A DNA stretch of 20,371 nucleotides from a virus. Below the pieces are notes generated by a model. The model did not search any database and was not told the origin of the DNA. It saw only the letters and a program-made list of their open reading frames with translations. The stretch spans positions 1 through 20,371 of IMG/VR virus record IMGVR_UViG_3300049158_000050; one strand, written 5' to 3'. Within the stretch, counting starts at the first letter, position 1, and each line of letters begins with the position of its first letter. Position numbers and translations under genes: made by a program. Below are positions 13,321 through 20,371 of this stretch, one piece after another.

Positions 13321-13528
13321 TGAGCAAGACCTAATAAATGCAAAAGCATTAAATAGCATTGTTGGAAAAGGAAACTTTGAAATAAAAGGGGCCGCTGTAA
13401 AATCAGTGGCCTTTTTGTTTTCATGGTTAGATGATTTAGAAAATAGAATAGAAATAGGTTTAAAAGAAACTAAAATTCCATTGAGTGTTAAGGAAGTAAA
13501 AAAACCAGTAGAAAAAATAGGTAAGTAA
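13310..13528 (+). CDS. Small protein of unknown function, overlapping the fibre-like gene
   Basis: This 72-aa protein is helical with a Lys/Glu-rich C-terminus (LKETKIPLSVKEVKKPVEK). It begins 11 bases before the end of the upstream gene, with AAGGA at 13297-13301; the in-frame TTG at 13301 would lie on that site and is not favoured. A terminator-like hairpin lies inside it (13388-13416), encoding KGAAVKSVAFLF. Small genes at such places in phages sometimes encode chaperones or anchors for a neighbouring fibre; this is only a suggestion. It ends one base before the next gene. Confidence 0.55.
   Translation: MRINEQDLINAKALNSIVGKGNFEIKGAAVKSVAFLFSWLDDLENRIEIGLKETKIPLSVKEVKKPVEKIGK
13388..13420 (+). 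terminator. Terminator-like hairpin inside a coding sequence
   Basis: GGCCGCTG (13390-13397) pairs with CAGTGGCC (13404-13411) around TAAAAT, with one G-T pair. Flanking A and G residues pair with the following T-run (TTTTTGTTTT from 13412). It has the form of a good intrinsic terminator. Active translation of the host gene would melt it, so termination would depend on ribosome traffic. Confidence 0.6.
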
Positions 13529-13529
13529 A

Positions 13530-14801
13530 ATGATTAGTGATCTAACACCAGAAAACGTGATAACAAACGATGCTGGCGCAACAATTGGAGTCAGTGGTTC
13601 ACCTATTTATATAACTAGTGAAAGCAGTAACCCGACAAACATAACATTTAATAGCAATCATCTTGATTCGTTTGGTAGGTTGGTAGTGTCGTCACCTTTT
13701 AAACTTTTCGAGTACAGTGCTAGTCAACCTCTGGATACAACTAGGTATCATGACACGTCAACAACAGGCAGTGGGACAGTAACAAGAAATGCAACTAAAA
13801 CACAAATAGAGTTTTATACTTCAACGTCTAGTGGTGATAAGGCAATCTTTCAGACTAGAAGATCAATTCAATATAATAAAGCAAACTCACAAGAAATTTT
13901 TATAATATATCGACCAAACCCGGTGGCGAATAGGCGTGAGCGTTGGGGCTACTTTGATGAAAATAATGGAGTTTTTTTCGAGCATGATGGCACTAATTGT
14001 AAAGTAGTAATTAGGTCAAACACAAGCGGTAGTGTTGTAGACACAACTTTTGCACAAACAGCATGGGAAAACCATACAAGCGGAGTCGATTGGACTAAAC
14101 AACATGTTTTCAAAATTGACTTTGGTTGGCTGTCCTCAAGGGGTGTTAGGTTTTGGTTAGACGTTGACGGTGATTTATTGCCAGTAAAAACTTGGTATAT
14201 CTCAGGTTATTTAGACGTTCCCTTTATGAAAACCGCACAACTACCTATGAGAGTTGAGGTAGAAAATACAGCAGCAACGGCAAGTGCAAAAACGAGTAGC
14301 TTCACTTGTATGGCCGTACAGTCAAGTGGTGCCGAACAGCAGGAAGGTGCTGTCAGAACATTATCAACAGGAACGAGTACAATATCAGTTTCAACTACTG
14401 AAACAATAGGCGCAGGGTTAAGGTTAAAAAGTGGTTATGATAACGCATCGGCATTACCTCAAGACTTCTCTATGTTACCCCAGTCAGGGAATGACTTTGT
14501 ATATTACAAAGTTATTTATAACCCAACATTAACAGGTGATACTTGGAACACTCCAAGTGATGGCGTAGTTGACACGTTGGCAACAGTGACAAGTTATACA
14601 GGTGGCACTATTTTAGATGATGGCCATTTCCCACTAGGTAACAAAAATCAAACATCATCAAGTAAATTAAGATCGCTACTTAATGACATTTACTTAGGCA
14701 CTGATATATCAGGCAACTGTGATCCACTGATAATCACTTTTCAAACGGACGCAGGTACAGGTGATGTATTTTTCACTGGTAGCTATAGGGAGTTCATATA
14801 A
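13530..14801 (+). CDS. Large beta-rich virion structural protein (fibre or spike type)
   Basis: This 423-aa Ser/Thr-rich protein has no signal or membrane segment. WGYFDENNGVFFEHDG (139-154), followed by VVIRSNTSG and a later DVPFMKTAQLPMRVEVEN segment, gives a jelly-roll/lectin-like middle domain that I associate with phage structural proteins of the fibre/spike type. The N-terminus (ATIGVSGSPIYI) is a short attachment-like region. It lies between head-accessory genes and the connector gene, so a head fibre or neck whisker is as likely as a tail fibre. AGGTAAG precedes the ATG, and it ends in TAATG with the connector gene. Receptor binding is possible but not shown. Confidence 0.5.
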   Translation: MISDLTPENVITNDAGATIGVSGSPIYITSESSNPTNITFNSNHLDSFGRLVVSSPFKLFEYSASQPLDTTRYHDTSTTGSGTVTRNATKTQIEFYTSTSSGDKAIFQTRRSIQYNKANSQEIFIIYRPNPVANRRERWGYFDENNGVFFEHDGTNCKVVIRSNTSGSVVDTTFAQTAWENHTSGVDWTKQHVFKIDFGWLSSRGVRFWLDVDGDLLPVKTWYISGYLDVPFMKTAQLPMRVEVENTAATASAKTSSFTCMAVQSSGAEQQEGAVRTLSTGTSTISVSTTETIGAGLRLKSGYDNASALPQDFSMLPQSGNDFVYYKVIYNPTLTGDTWNTPSDGVVDTLATVTSYTGGTILDDGHFPLGNKNQTSSSKLRSLLNDIYLGTDISGNCDPLIITFQTDAGTGDVFFTGSYREFI

Positions 14802-15649
14802 TGAAAAGATTTATATTCTCAGATAATGGAACTTTAAAAGATAAAACAATCAATCTTGAGAAATATCACTCAGACTCAGAGGTTATTGATTATGTCACTT
14901 CTAACGATGCAATTTATATTGGTAGTGAGCTTCCTTTTAATTCTCTGTTTTTTGATGTTGCAGTAAGTAATACAACATCAGGAAATATATCTATAAAATA
15001 CTGGGATGCTACAACTTGGCGATCAATGGTCGAAACTTTTGACGAGACAGAAGTTGGAGGAATACCATTTTCTACCTCTGGCCATATTACATGGGTTCCT
15101 GATCGAAATTATCTATGGGCGCAGTCTAATACTACTTACCCAAGCGGTACTGAACAAATAACTGGCCTTGGGAACATTACTATCTATGACCTGTACTGGA
15201 TAAAAATAGAATACGATGCGACTCTTGATAATACTCTTGAATTAAACTGGATAGGGCCTAAGTTTTGCCATGACAACGATTTGACAGGAGAATATACACT
15301 TTTTAGTAATTCAACATTTAAAAGCAATTATTTAACAGGAAAAACAGACTGGGAAAATGAGATAATTATAGCTTCAAGGATAATGATTGAGGATATAATT
15401 AACAAAGGTGTCATATCTGGTGCCGGGCAACTATTAAAAAGAAGAAAATTAAGAGATGCTTGTGTGTCCAAGACCGCTCAACTTATATTTAAAAACCTTG
15501 GAGATGACTATAAAGACGATGCTGAAAGGGCCTGGAAGGAATACAAAGACAGATTGAGTATGTCAAATTATGGTGCCGACCTTAATAATAATGCAACATT
15601 TGATACGAGTGTTGAGCTAGGAGTAAAAACAGGTGTCTTATTTAGATAG
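14801..15649 (+). CDS. Head-tail adaptor with N-terminal beta domain
   Basis: This 282-aa protein appears to have two parts. Residues 1-155 are beta-rich (SIKYWDATTWRSM, 64-76; IYDLYWIKIEYDA, 128-140), like a carbohydrate-binding-type sandwich. Residues about 183-255 are helical and basic/acidic (LLKRRKLRDACVSKTAQLIF; DDAERAWKEYKDRLS), the pattern of gp6/gp15-type connector proteins that sit under the portal. Connectors are usually only 90-150 aa, so the N-terminal domain is an addition, perhaps decorating the neck. GGGAG precedes the start. Its end overlaps the next gene by 17 bases. The connector call depends on gene order and helix pattern. Confidence 0.55.
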   Translation: MKRFIFSDNGTLKDKTINLEKYHSDSEVIDYVTSNDAIYIGSELPFNSLFFDVAVSNTTSGNISIKYWDATTWRSMVETFDETEVGGIPFSTSGHITWVPDRNYLWAQSNTTYPSGTEQITGLGNITIYDLYWIKIEYDATLDNTLELNWIGPKFCHDNDLTGEYTLFSNSTFKSNYLTGKTDWENEIIIASRIMIEDIINKGVISGAGQLLKRRKLRDACVSKTAQLIFKNLGDDYKDDAERAWKEYKDRLSMSNYGADLNNNATFDTSVELGVKTGVLFR

Positions 15650-16109
15650 TTTGTTGACTTCAATTAAGTCTACAATCCCAACATATACTGGATTTAGTAC
15701 TAAGAAAGAAATTTTAAATCCATACTCTTTAGAAAACAATCCTAGCAAGTTTTTAGAGGATGCTTGGGGCCTTTCCGTAGGGCCGGGAACCAGGGCAGAA
15801 AATGACAGTCCAGTAAGAGAATACTATGTAACAACATTAAGAGATATCGGGGTAGTTCTATGTAGGCCAGTCTATGACGTACACAACATAGGACTAGCGT
15901 TAGATGATGAGCAAAGAACATTACTTTTTGATGCTGCAACAATCAGAGACAATTTTCTTGATTTGGCAAAATTCGGGGTGCTGAAAACAGGTGAAAATGT
16001 CGAGTATGTTGGAGATTCAGGAATAAATTTTCTTGAAATCGACGATGGTTTTAAATTCATCTATACGCAAATAGATTTTACATTTGAAATTATAGAAACT
16101 ATTAACTAG
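15633..16109 (+). CDS. Probable tail terminator / tail completion protein (GTG start)
   Basis: This 158-aa protein starts with GTG, 9 bases after AGGAG (15619-15623), inside the end of the adaptor gene. It has an alternating helix and strand pattern (REYYVTTLRDIGVVLCRP; later FKFIYTQIDFTFEIIE) typical of tail terminators, which cap the tail tube and join it to the head. Position between connector and tail-tube genes is where this gene is normally found. No strong sequence motif exists for the family, so the call is mainly contextual. Confidence 0.6.
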   Translation: MSYLDSLLTSIKSTIPTYTGFSTKKEILNPYSLENNPSKFLEDAWGLSVGPGTRAENDSPVREYYVTTLRDIGVVLCRPVYDVHNIGLALDDEQRTLLFDAATIRDNFLDLAKFGVLKTGENVEYVGDSGINFLEIDDGFKFIYTQIDFTFEIIETIN

Positions 16110-16118
16110 GAGGCCTTT

Positions 16119-17015
16119 ATGGCGTTAAGCGATCCTAGAGCTATCTTTGGAGTACACTCAGTTGCTCCATACAACAGAACAACAGGCGAATTTTACGGAA
16201 TTGCAAAAGTTCTTGATAGCTCATCAATTGCAATAAATTCAGAGTTAATCAGCTTGCCAGGTGGTTCGCAAAAGTTCCCCTGGGCGGTTGAAAATGGGCC
16301 AAGTACAGCAGAGGTATCACTGTCAATCGGACAATACGATAACTTTTTACTTGAACTTGCTTATGGTGGCACTGCCACTGAAAATGCAGCGGAGGCGACA
16401 GGTAGCGTAACAACATTAACAGACAAAAGTGGAACTGTTGTCGATGCAACAACGGGTATTGCATCTGTTGGGGTAACATCGGGTGATAGTTCTGATCTTA
16501 AGTTTGGTAAATACGTTGTTAAAGTCGTTTCTGGCACAACTGTAGATGTCTATATGTCAAGTGACGTAGACTTTGCAAGAGGCACTGACGGCAGTTATCA
16601 AAACGACCTTTTAAAAATCACAGCTTCACCTATTACTATTCCAGATACAGGTGGAACGATTGCGCTGGCCGATTATGGCATTGAGTTTACAGGTGGTAGT
16701 GGAACTATCAATCTTGAAACTGCTGGGGCCATTGGCGATACAGCTACATTTTCAGTAAGGCCACCAAATACAAAGTCAACTGACTTAACTATTGGTGCAG
16801 CGACTGATATCGTACCAGAAGTTGGAATGATTGTTTATAGTCAGGCCCGTGGAAATGGTGAGCTTTTTGAGATTGACATTTACAGGGCAAAACTGACTGG
16901 CCTTCCATTTGGATTTACAAAATTTGAGTGGTCGGTTGCAGAAATTACAGCACAGGCCTATTATGATTCAACTAGGGATGGTGTTCTATCAATTAGACAC
17001 GTCACACCTAGTTAG
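16119..17015 (+). CDS. Major tail protein (tail tube)
   Basis: This 298-aa protein has a perfect AGGAGG site, as expected for an abundant virion protein. The N-terminal strand (FGVHSVAPYN ... GIAKVLDSSSIAIN) and C-terminal part (ELFEIDIYRAKLTGLPFGF ... FEWSVAEITAQAYYD) are the tube-fold halves seen in siphovirus tail-tube proteins. Residues about 90-215 are Gly/Thr/Ser-rich and may be an inserted surface domain. Gene order (tail terminator, this gene, chaperones, tape measure) is decisive. It ends 4 bases into a leftward gene, and a terminator follows. Confidence 0.85.
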   Translation: MALSDPRAIFGVHSVAPYNRTTGEFYGIAKVLDSSSIAINSELISLPGGSQKFPWAVENGPSTAEVSLSIGQYDNFLLELAYGGTATENAAEATGSVTTLTDKSGTVVDATTGIASVGVTSGDSSDLKFGKYVVKVVSGTTVDVYMSSDVDFARGTDGSYQNDLLKITASPITIPDTGGTIALADYGIEFTGGSGTINLETAGAIGDTATFSVRPPNTKSTDLTIGAATDIVPEVGMIVYSQARGNGELFEIDIYRAKLTGLPFGFTKFEWSVAEITAQAYYDSTRDGVLSIRHVTPS

Positions 17016-17248
17016 GTTACTTCCCTTGGATTTTGGCCGTCTTTATGGCGGCCTTTTCTTACTGACCTATTTGATTCTCTTAAGTCGTTTTCATCAAGCA
17101 TCTTTCTATCAGCATTAAATGCAGAATAGACTAAAAATAGAGAAATATTCCCTTTTGCATACATTTTTGCAAGGCCAGTGATAAGGTTTTTCTCATACTG
17201 ACTTACTCGGATTTCAATTCTTTCAGATAATTTTTGCTTTTCTGTCAT
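17012..17248 (-). CDS. Leftward ribbon-helix-helix protein within the tail module
   Basis: This 78-aa protein shows strand RIEIRVS, then two helices (QYEKNLITGLAKMYAKG and ISLFLVYSAFNADRKML), the ribbon-helix-helix pattern found in Arc-like repressors and MobC-like proteins. The C-terminus is basic (RSVRKGRHKDGQNP). The start is placed at 17248 with AAGGAT upstream; a further in-frame start at 17299 would run through its promoter. It has its own promoter that overlaps the ribosome site of the rightward chaperone gene, and its end overlaps the tail-tube stop by 4 bases. It is probably an extra gene inserted between tail genes. It may be a late-gene regulator or a lysogenic gene. Confidence 0.6.
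   Translation of the reverse strand: MTEKQKLSERIEIRVSQYEKNLITGLAKMYAKGNISLFLVYSAFNADRKMLDENDLRESNRSVRKGRHKDGQNPREVT
17035..17057 (+). terminator. Rho-independent terminator after the tail-tube gene
   Basis: GGCCGTC (17035-17041) pairs with GGCGGCC (17047-17053) around TTTAT, with one T-G pair, then TTTT. It lies inside the 3' coding part of the leftward gene on the other strand. Termination after the tube gene would set its level above that of chaperone and tape measure. Confidence 0.65.
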
Positions 17249-17272
17249 TGTCCGTACTATCCTTTTATATAA

Positions 17273-17300
17273 ATTATAACCGAAAAAGAGGATAATCAAA
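17273..17300 (-). promoter_or_regulatory. Candidate promoter of the leftward ribbon-helix-helix gene
   Basis: Read leftward, TTTGAT (17295-17300) is followed after 16 bases by TATAAT (17273-17278). Transcription would start near 17266, about 18 bases before the ATG. The -35 region abuts the rightward start at 17303, so the two directions may interfere. Confidence 0.5.
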
Positions 17301-17302
17301 CT

Positions 17303-17716
17303 ATGAAATTAACTGAAATGGTGCCAAAGGAATCAAAACTAAAATTAGGTGAAAAAGAATTAACTTTAAGACCTATAAATCTATCAGATGAAATTTGGTT
17401 AGAAAAAGAGTTTGGCCAGGACGGTATTCAAGAAATTTTTGAAAAAGTTAAGATTGAAGAGATTTCTAGGATTGTTTTTAGGCTTTTGGTTGATGACGAT
17501 AAGTTATTTTTTAAAAAGCAAAACGTAAGGGCCGTGAGTGAAGATGGTGAAGTCAGTACAATTGAGCTTGGTGGCGTTGCTCTATTAAGGGCCATGGTTC
17601 ACGGTTGGGACGATAAACTGGCACTTTTAAACTGCTTACTTGAGAACATAGGAGCATCAAGGCCAGAACAAGAAGAAATAAACGATGATGATAAAAAAAA
17701 AGAAAAGAAAGAGTAG
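17303..17716 (+). CDS. Tail assembly chaperone, short form (lambda gpG analogue)
   Basis: This 137-aa protein would bind the tape measure and tube subunits during tail assembly. The N-terminus (LGEKELTLRPINLSDEIWLE) and the helical body match the size and style of siphovirus short chaperones. The end is extremely Asp/Lys-rich because codons 131-133 are AAA AAA AAA. GAGGATAA precedes the ATG. It lies between tube and tape-measure genes. A -1 frameshift near the end gives a longer form (next entry). Confidence 0.75.
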   Translation: MKLTEMVPKESKLKLGEKELTLRPINLSDEIWLEKEFGQDGIQEIFEKVKIEEISRIVFRLLVDDDKLFFKKQNVRAVSEDGEVSTIELGGVALLRAMVHGWDDKLALLNCLLENIGASRPEQEEINDDDKKKEKKE

Positions 17717-18003
17717 AAGAAACTGACTGGGCAACAATATTTGACTTAATCATTTCAGAATATAGTTGGAAAATAAAAGATATTTTAAACTTAACACTAA
17801 GAGAAATTAACTGGATATTAAATGCAATTATGAAAAGACAAAATGACAATCACGTATTTAATGCAAAAATCCATGGCTATGAAATAAAAGTTCCTCAACT
17901 TAATACCCCAAAGGCACCAAAGCAATCAACTGAGCATGACAGTACTATAAATCAAGCTTTTGAAAAATTAAAAGCAAAAAAGGCAGGATTACATGGCCGA
18001 TGA
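17303..18003 (+). CDS. Tail assembly chaperone, frameshifted long form (gpGT analogue)
   Basis: Nine A residues (17693-17701) contain A AAA AAA (17695-17701) in the correct phase for a -1 shift. After the shift, codons from 17701 stay open for 100 residues (starting RKERVEETDW and ending KKAGLHGR) to TGA at 18001-18003, 11 bases into the tape-measure gene. The fusion would be 233 residues: 133 from frame 0 plus 100. The extension has no start codon until about 17831, so it can hardly be an independent gene, and it fills the 276-base gap before the tape measure. A frameshifted G-GT pair here is conserved among siphoviruses. The only doubt is efficiency; no clear downstream stem is visible. Confidence 0.85.
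17695..17701 (+). promoter_or_regulatory. Programmed -1 frameshift slippery site
   Basis: A AAA AAA in frame 0 lets both tRNA-Lys re-pair perfectly after slipping back one base. It sits 15 bases before the frame-0 stop (TAG 17714-17716). No strong Shine-Dalgarno-like enhancer or downstream pseudoknot was recognised. Confidence 0.8.
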
Positions 18004-19879
18004 TAAAATTATCATTGAGTTTGATGGTGATATAAAACAATTAAAAGGAAAATTACAAAAAACCGATTCATCAGTAAATAAGTTAAAAACATCAGCTCAA
18101 GGCGTTGGTAAGGCATTAAATGCATCTGCAAAAATAGCTGCTGTAGGCTTTTCGGCATTGGTGGCCGGCATAGGGAGTGCCGTAAGTGCTTTTAGAGAAC
18201 AAGAGCAAGCTGAAATAAGGACAAGACAAACTATTGAGGCAACTGGAAAAGCTGCTGGCCTTAGTGCTGATGAAATCTTCAAGATGGCCGCAAACTTACA
18301 AAAAGTAACAACTTTTGGTGATGAAACAATCATATCAGGCCAAAACTTACTATTAACATTTAGAAATATAGGTAAGGACGTTTTTCCCAGGGCAACCGAA
18401 GCCATGCTTGATATGTCAACGGCAATAGGAATAGATTTAAAATCAAGTGCCATTCAACTCGGTAAGGCCCTAAATGACCCGACCGCAGGAATTTCGGCAC
18501 TGACAAGAGCTGGTATAACATTTTCAGAAGAACAAAAAAGACAAATTAAAACATTTCAGGATACAAATGACATTGCATCTGCTCAAGCGGTCATTTTAAA
18601 AGAATTAGAAAATCAATTCGGTGGCGCTGCTAGGGCCGCTGCTGGTGGTACAGGTTCTATTATTCAGACTAAAATGGTTCTAGGTGATATTCAGGAAGAA
18701 ATAGGAAGGGCCGCTTTGCCTGTTGTAGGTCTATTAAATGATGAACTAAGAGGCCTTGCCGAGAGCTTTGACAGTAATGGCGAAGCAATGCAAACATTTA
18801 AAACAGTTTTAGAAAGTTTGTCTAAAGTTGTGGCCCGTGCAAAAGCTGGTTTTAGTACATTAGGTGGCATTTTAGGTACAACACTTGCTGCTGGTATGGA
18901 GGCAGCAACACAAGCGATTAAATTTAATTTTACAGCTTCAAAAGATGCTATTGCATTGGGAGCAGAGCAAATTGCAGACGTTGTAAAGAATAGTGCCGAA
19001 ACATTAAATAAAGACCTTGCAAAAATTGATGAGGCATTTAGTGAGTCAAAGTTAAAGAATAGAGAAAAATCAAAGCAGTTATTGCTTGATGCCTTATCGG
19101 TCGAAGCTGAACAAGTTAAAGAACTAAAAGCTCAAGCAAAGATTGATGAAAATGCACTTTTAAATGAAATTGAAGCTGAATTGCACGCTATGAATTTAGA
19201 AAATAAAGCAATGCAGGAAGAGGCAATCAATACATTAGTAAAACAAAAACTAAAAGAAAGATTTGATGCCACAAGGGCCGTTGCCCAAGAAGATATAAAA
19301 GCATCAATAAAAGAGAATCAACTTAGACAAAAAGAAGAACAGCGTTATGGTAAAAATATTGCAGATTTTAGGGCATTAACACGTGATGAGGACTATAAAG
19401 GTGCAAAAGCAGCACTTGATAATTTAACTACATTAGGACGCTCAGGGAACAAAGAGCTTGTAGCAATCGCCAGGGCGGCCTCTGTTGCAAGGGCCATAAT
19501 AAATACCGCAGAAGGTGTAACTAAGGCCTTATCGTTAGGGCCAATTATTGGGCCAATACTTGCAGGAACAATTGCAGCGGCAGGTGCAGTCCAAATTGCT
19601 ACAATTAAGTCACAGAAATTTGCAAAAGGTGGAATGTTTACTGGTGGCATTGCAGGTGTTGATTCTATTCCTGCAATGGTTCAGCAAGGAGAGATTGTTG
19701 CACCGACTAAAAACTTTGAAGAGGTTATCGGTTCAGTTAGGGCCAAAAGAGAAGCTGAGAATTTAGGCGGTGGTGTTGGTGGTGTAAAAGAAGTTGTGAT
19801 CTCATTCAAAGATGATGCAATGGAATACATTGAAGCGCAAATCCTTGAACGAAGGGCCATTGGGGTAGGTAGTATATGA
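17993..19879 (+). CDS. Tape measure protein
   Basis: This 628-aa protein sets tail length and probably helps DNA enter the cell. After a short strand (DDKIIIEFDGDIKQLKGKL) comes a coiled-coil start, a hydrophobic segment (IAAVGFSALVAGIGSAVSAF, 48-67), long alpha-helical stretches and a C-terminal hydrophobic segment (about 513-538, LGPIIGPILAGTIAAAGAVQ), then FAKGGMFTGG and IPAMVQQGEIV, a characteristic tape-measure ending. At roughly 0.15 nm per residue the tail would be near 90-95 nm, an estimate from the general relation. GCAGGA precedes the ATG. It overlaps the frameshift extension by 11 bases and the next gene by ATGA. Confidence 0.92.
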   Translation: MADDKIIIEFDGDIKQLKGKLQKTDSSVNKLKTSAQGVGKALNASAKIAAVGFSALVAGIGSAVSAFREQEQAEIRTRQTIEATGKAAGLSADEIFKMAANLQKVTTFGDETIISGQNLLLTFRNIGKDVFPRATEAMLDMSTAIGIDLKSSAIQLGKALNDPTAGISALTRAGITFSEEQKRQIKTFQDTNDIASAQAVILKELENQFGGAARAAAGGTGSIIQTKMVLGDIQEEIGRAALPVVGLLNDELRGLAESFDSNGEAMQTFKTVLESLSKVVARAKAGFSTLGGILGTTLAAGMEAATQAIKFNFTASKDAIALGAEQIADVVKNSAETLNKDLAKIDEAFSESKLKNREKSKQLLLDALSVEAEQVKELKAQAKIDENALLNEIEAELHAMNLENKAMQEEAINTLVKQKLKERFDATRAVAQEDIKASIKENQLRQKEEQRYGKNIADFRALTRDEDYKGAKAALDNLTTLGRSGNKELVAIARAASVARAIINTAEGVTKALSLGPIIGPILAGTIAAAGAVQIATIKSQKFAKGGMFTGGIAGVDSIPAMVQQGEIVAPTKNFEEVIGSVRAKREAENLGGGVGGVKEVVISFKDDAMEYIEAQILERRAIGVGSI

Positions 19880-20371
19880 GTCAAATATTGATAATGCAGA
19901 AAAATATAATTGATATTAGTAATGAAAACATTGCTATAACCGTGACGGATGCAGTGGCAACAAGTACTGGCCAAGACATTGTTGATTATATCAGAAATAG
20001 AAACAACTATTCTGCTTGGGTAACAACAGACTCAACAGATGCAGCAAATACACAAGTCGATATTGACTTGGTAGATTCAGAAACATTTTCAAAAATTATC
20101 CTTATCGGTCACAATTTAAAAGCATTTACAATACAGTATTGGGATGGTGGTTGGACTGACTTTAGTACAGCAATCAATGAAACAACTAATTCAGATGACA
20201 CAACGGAATTTGATTTCACGTCAATAACAACAGACCAGATAAGGATTGTTATAACAGGCACTCAAGTTATAGATGATGATAAGTATATAAAACAGTTAAT
20301 TGTAACCAATGAAGTAGGTCAGCTTAATGGTTATCCAGTAATTGAAGATGCTACTCACGAAAGGACTAGAA
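19876..20371 (+). CDS. Distal-tail / baseplate-type protein with galactose-binding-like fold (partial)
   Basis: Starts in an ATGA overlap with the tape measure and runs open through the window end (165 codons seen). SKIILIGHNLKAFTIQYWDG (about residues 75-94) followed by TTEFDFTSITTDQIRIVITG is the pattern of a galactose-binding-like jelly roll. In siphoviruses the gene after the tape measure usually encodes the distal tail protein, which forms the hub of the tail tip and can carry such carbohydrate-binding domains. The QYWDG...W block resembles KYWDATTW in the adaptor protein. Family is inferred from position and pattern. Confidence 0.6.
   Translation, partial: MSQILIMQKNIIDISNENIAITVTDAVATSTGQDIVDYIRNRNNYSAWVTTDSTDAANTQVDIDLVDSETFSKIILIGHNLKAFTIQYWDGGWTDFSTAINETTNSDDTTEFDFTSITTDQIRIVITGTQVIDDDKYIKQLIVTNEVGQLNGYPVIEDATHERTR

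Noticed and set aside
17831-18003. Independent small gene before the tape measure
   Set aside because: The first ATG in this frame lies well inside the conserved-looking extension and lacks a ribosome site; a frameshift product explains the whole open stretch.

Overview
The window is part of a tailed double-stranded DNA phage or prophage with a siphovirus-type gene order. The DNA is AT-rich and genes start at good Shine-Dalgarno sites. The host is probably a low-GC Gram-negative bacterium: a lipoprotein carries a clear lipobox and a degenerate HELxK...GxxH metallopeptidase-like motif of a kind I associate with Bdellovibrio/Bacteriovorax-type bacteria. That host assignment is an inference and is weak. 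No integrase, rRNA or convincing tRNA is present, so the sequence does not decide between free phage and prophage.

Layout. (1) 1-2025, rightward replication genes: a replisome-organizer/initiator that carries a lambda-like candidate origin inside its coding sequence (311-446), a RecA/DnaB-like helicase ATPase, and two small unknown genes joined by ATGA overlaps. (2) 2026-2667, no convincing gene: an amber-interrupted 50-codon reading frame, three copies of a TGACAATATATTA repeat and several inverted repeats. (3) 2668-3619, a leftward three-gene operon (59-aa protein, ribbon-helix-helix protein, lipoprotein) behind a near-consensus sigma70 promoter. It looks like a lysogenic-conversion or regulatory cassette. 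(4) 3620-4037, a control region with two perfect 12-bp inverted repeats. (5) 4038-5491, a ParB-domain protein and a Dam-type adenine methyltransferase with a Leu-Gln-Gln tandem repeat. (6) 5507-11770, packaging and head: small and large terminase, portal, two related morphogenesis-type proteins, scaffold, coat and a small beta-rich head protein. (7) 11777-14801, an unusual block of beta-rich accessory virion proteins with paralogous C-terminal domains, an attenuator-like structure and an intragenic terminator-like hairpin. (8) 14801-20371, connector and tail: adaptor with an N-terminal beta domain, tail terminator, tail tube protein, a leftward ribbon-helix-helix gene, tail-assembly chaperones joined by a predicted -1 frameshift, tape measure, and the start of a distal-tail-like protein.

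The genes fit one life cycle. The initiator and helicase start replication. The methyltransferase may protect or mark the genome. Terminase packages it through the portal into a scaffolded capsid. The adaptor and terminator proteins join the head to a non-contractile tail whose length is set by the tape measure.

The strongest observations are the frameshift (A AAA AAA at 17695-17701, giving a 233-aa fusion), the origin-like iterons, the leftward cassette with its control region, the attenuator-like fold at 11777-11816, and a large excess of GGCC across most of the window that vanishes between 3092 and 5629. No entirely new system can be proven by reading alone. The leftward cassette is the best candidate for an undescribed accessory function.
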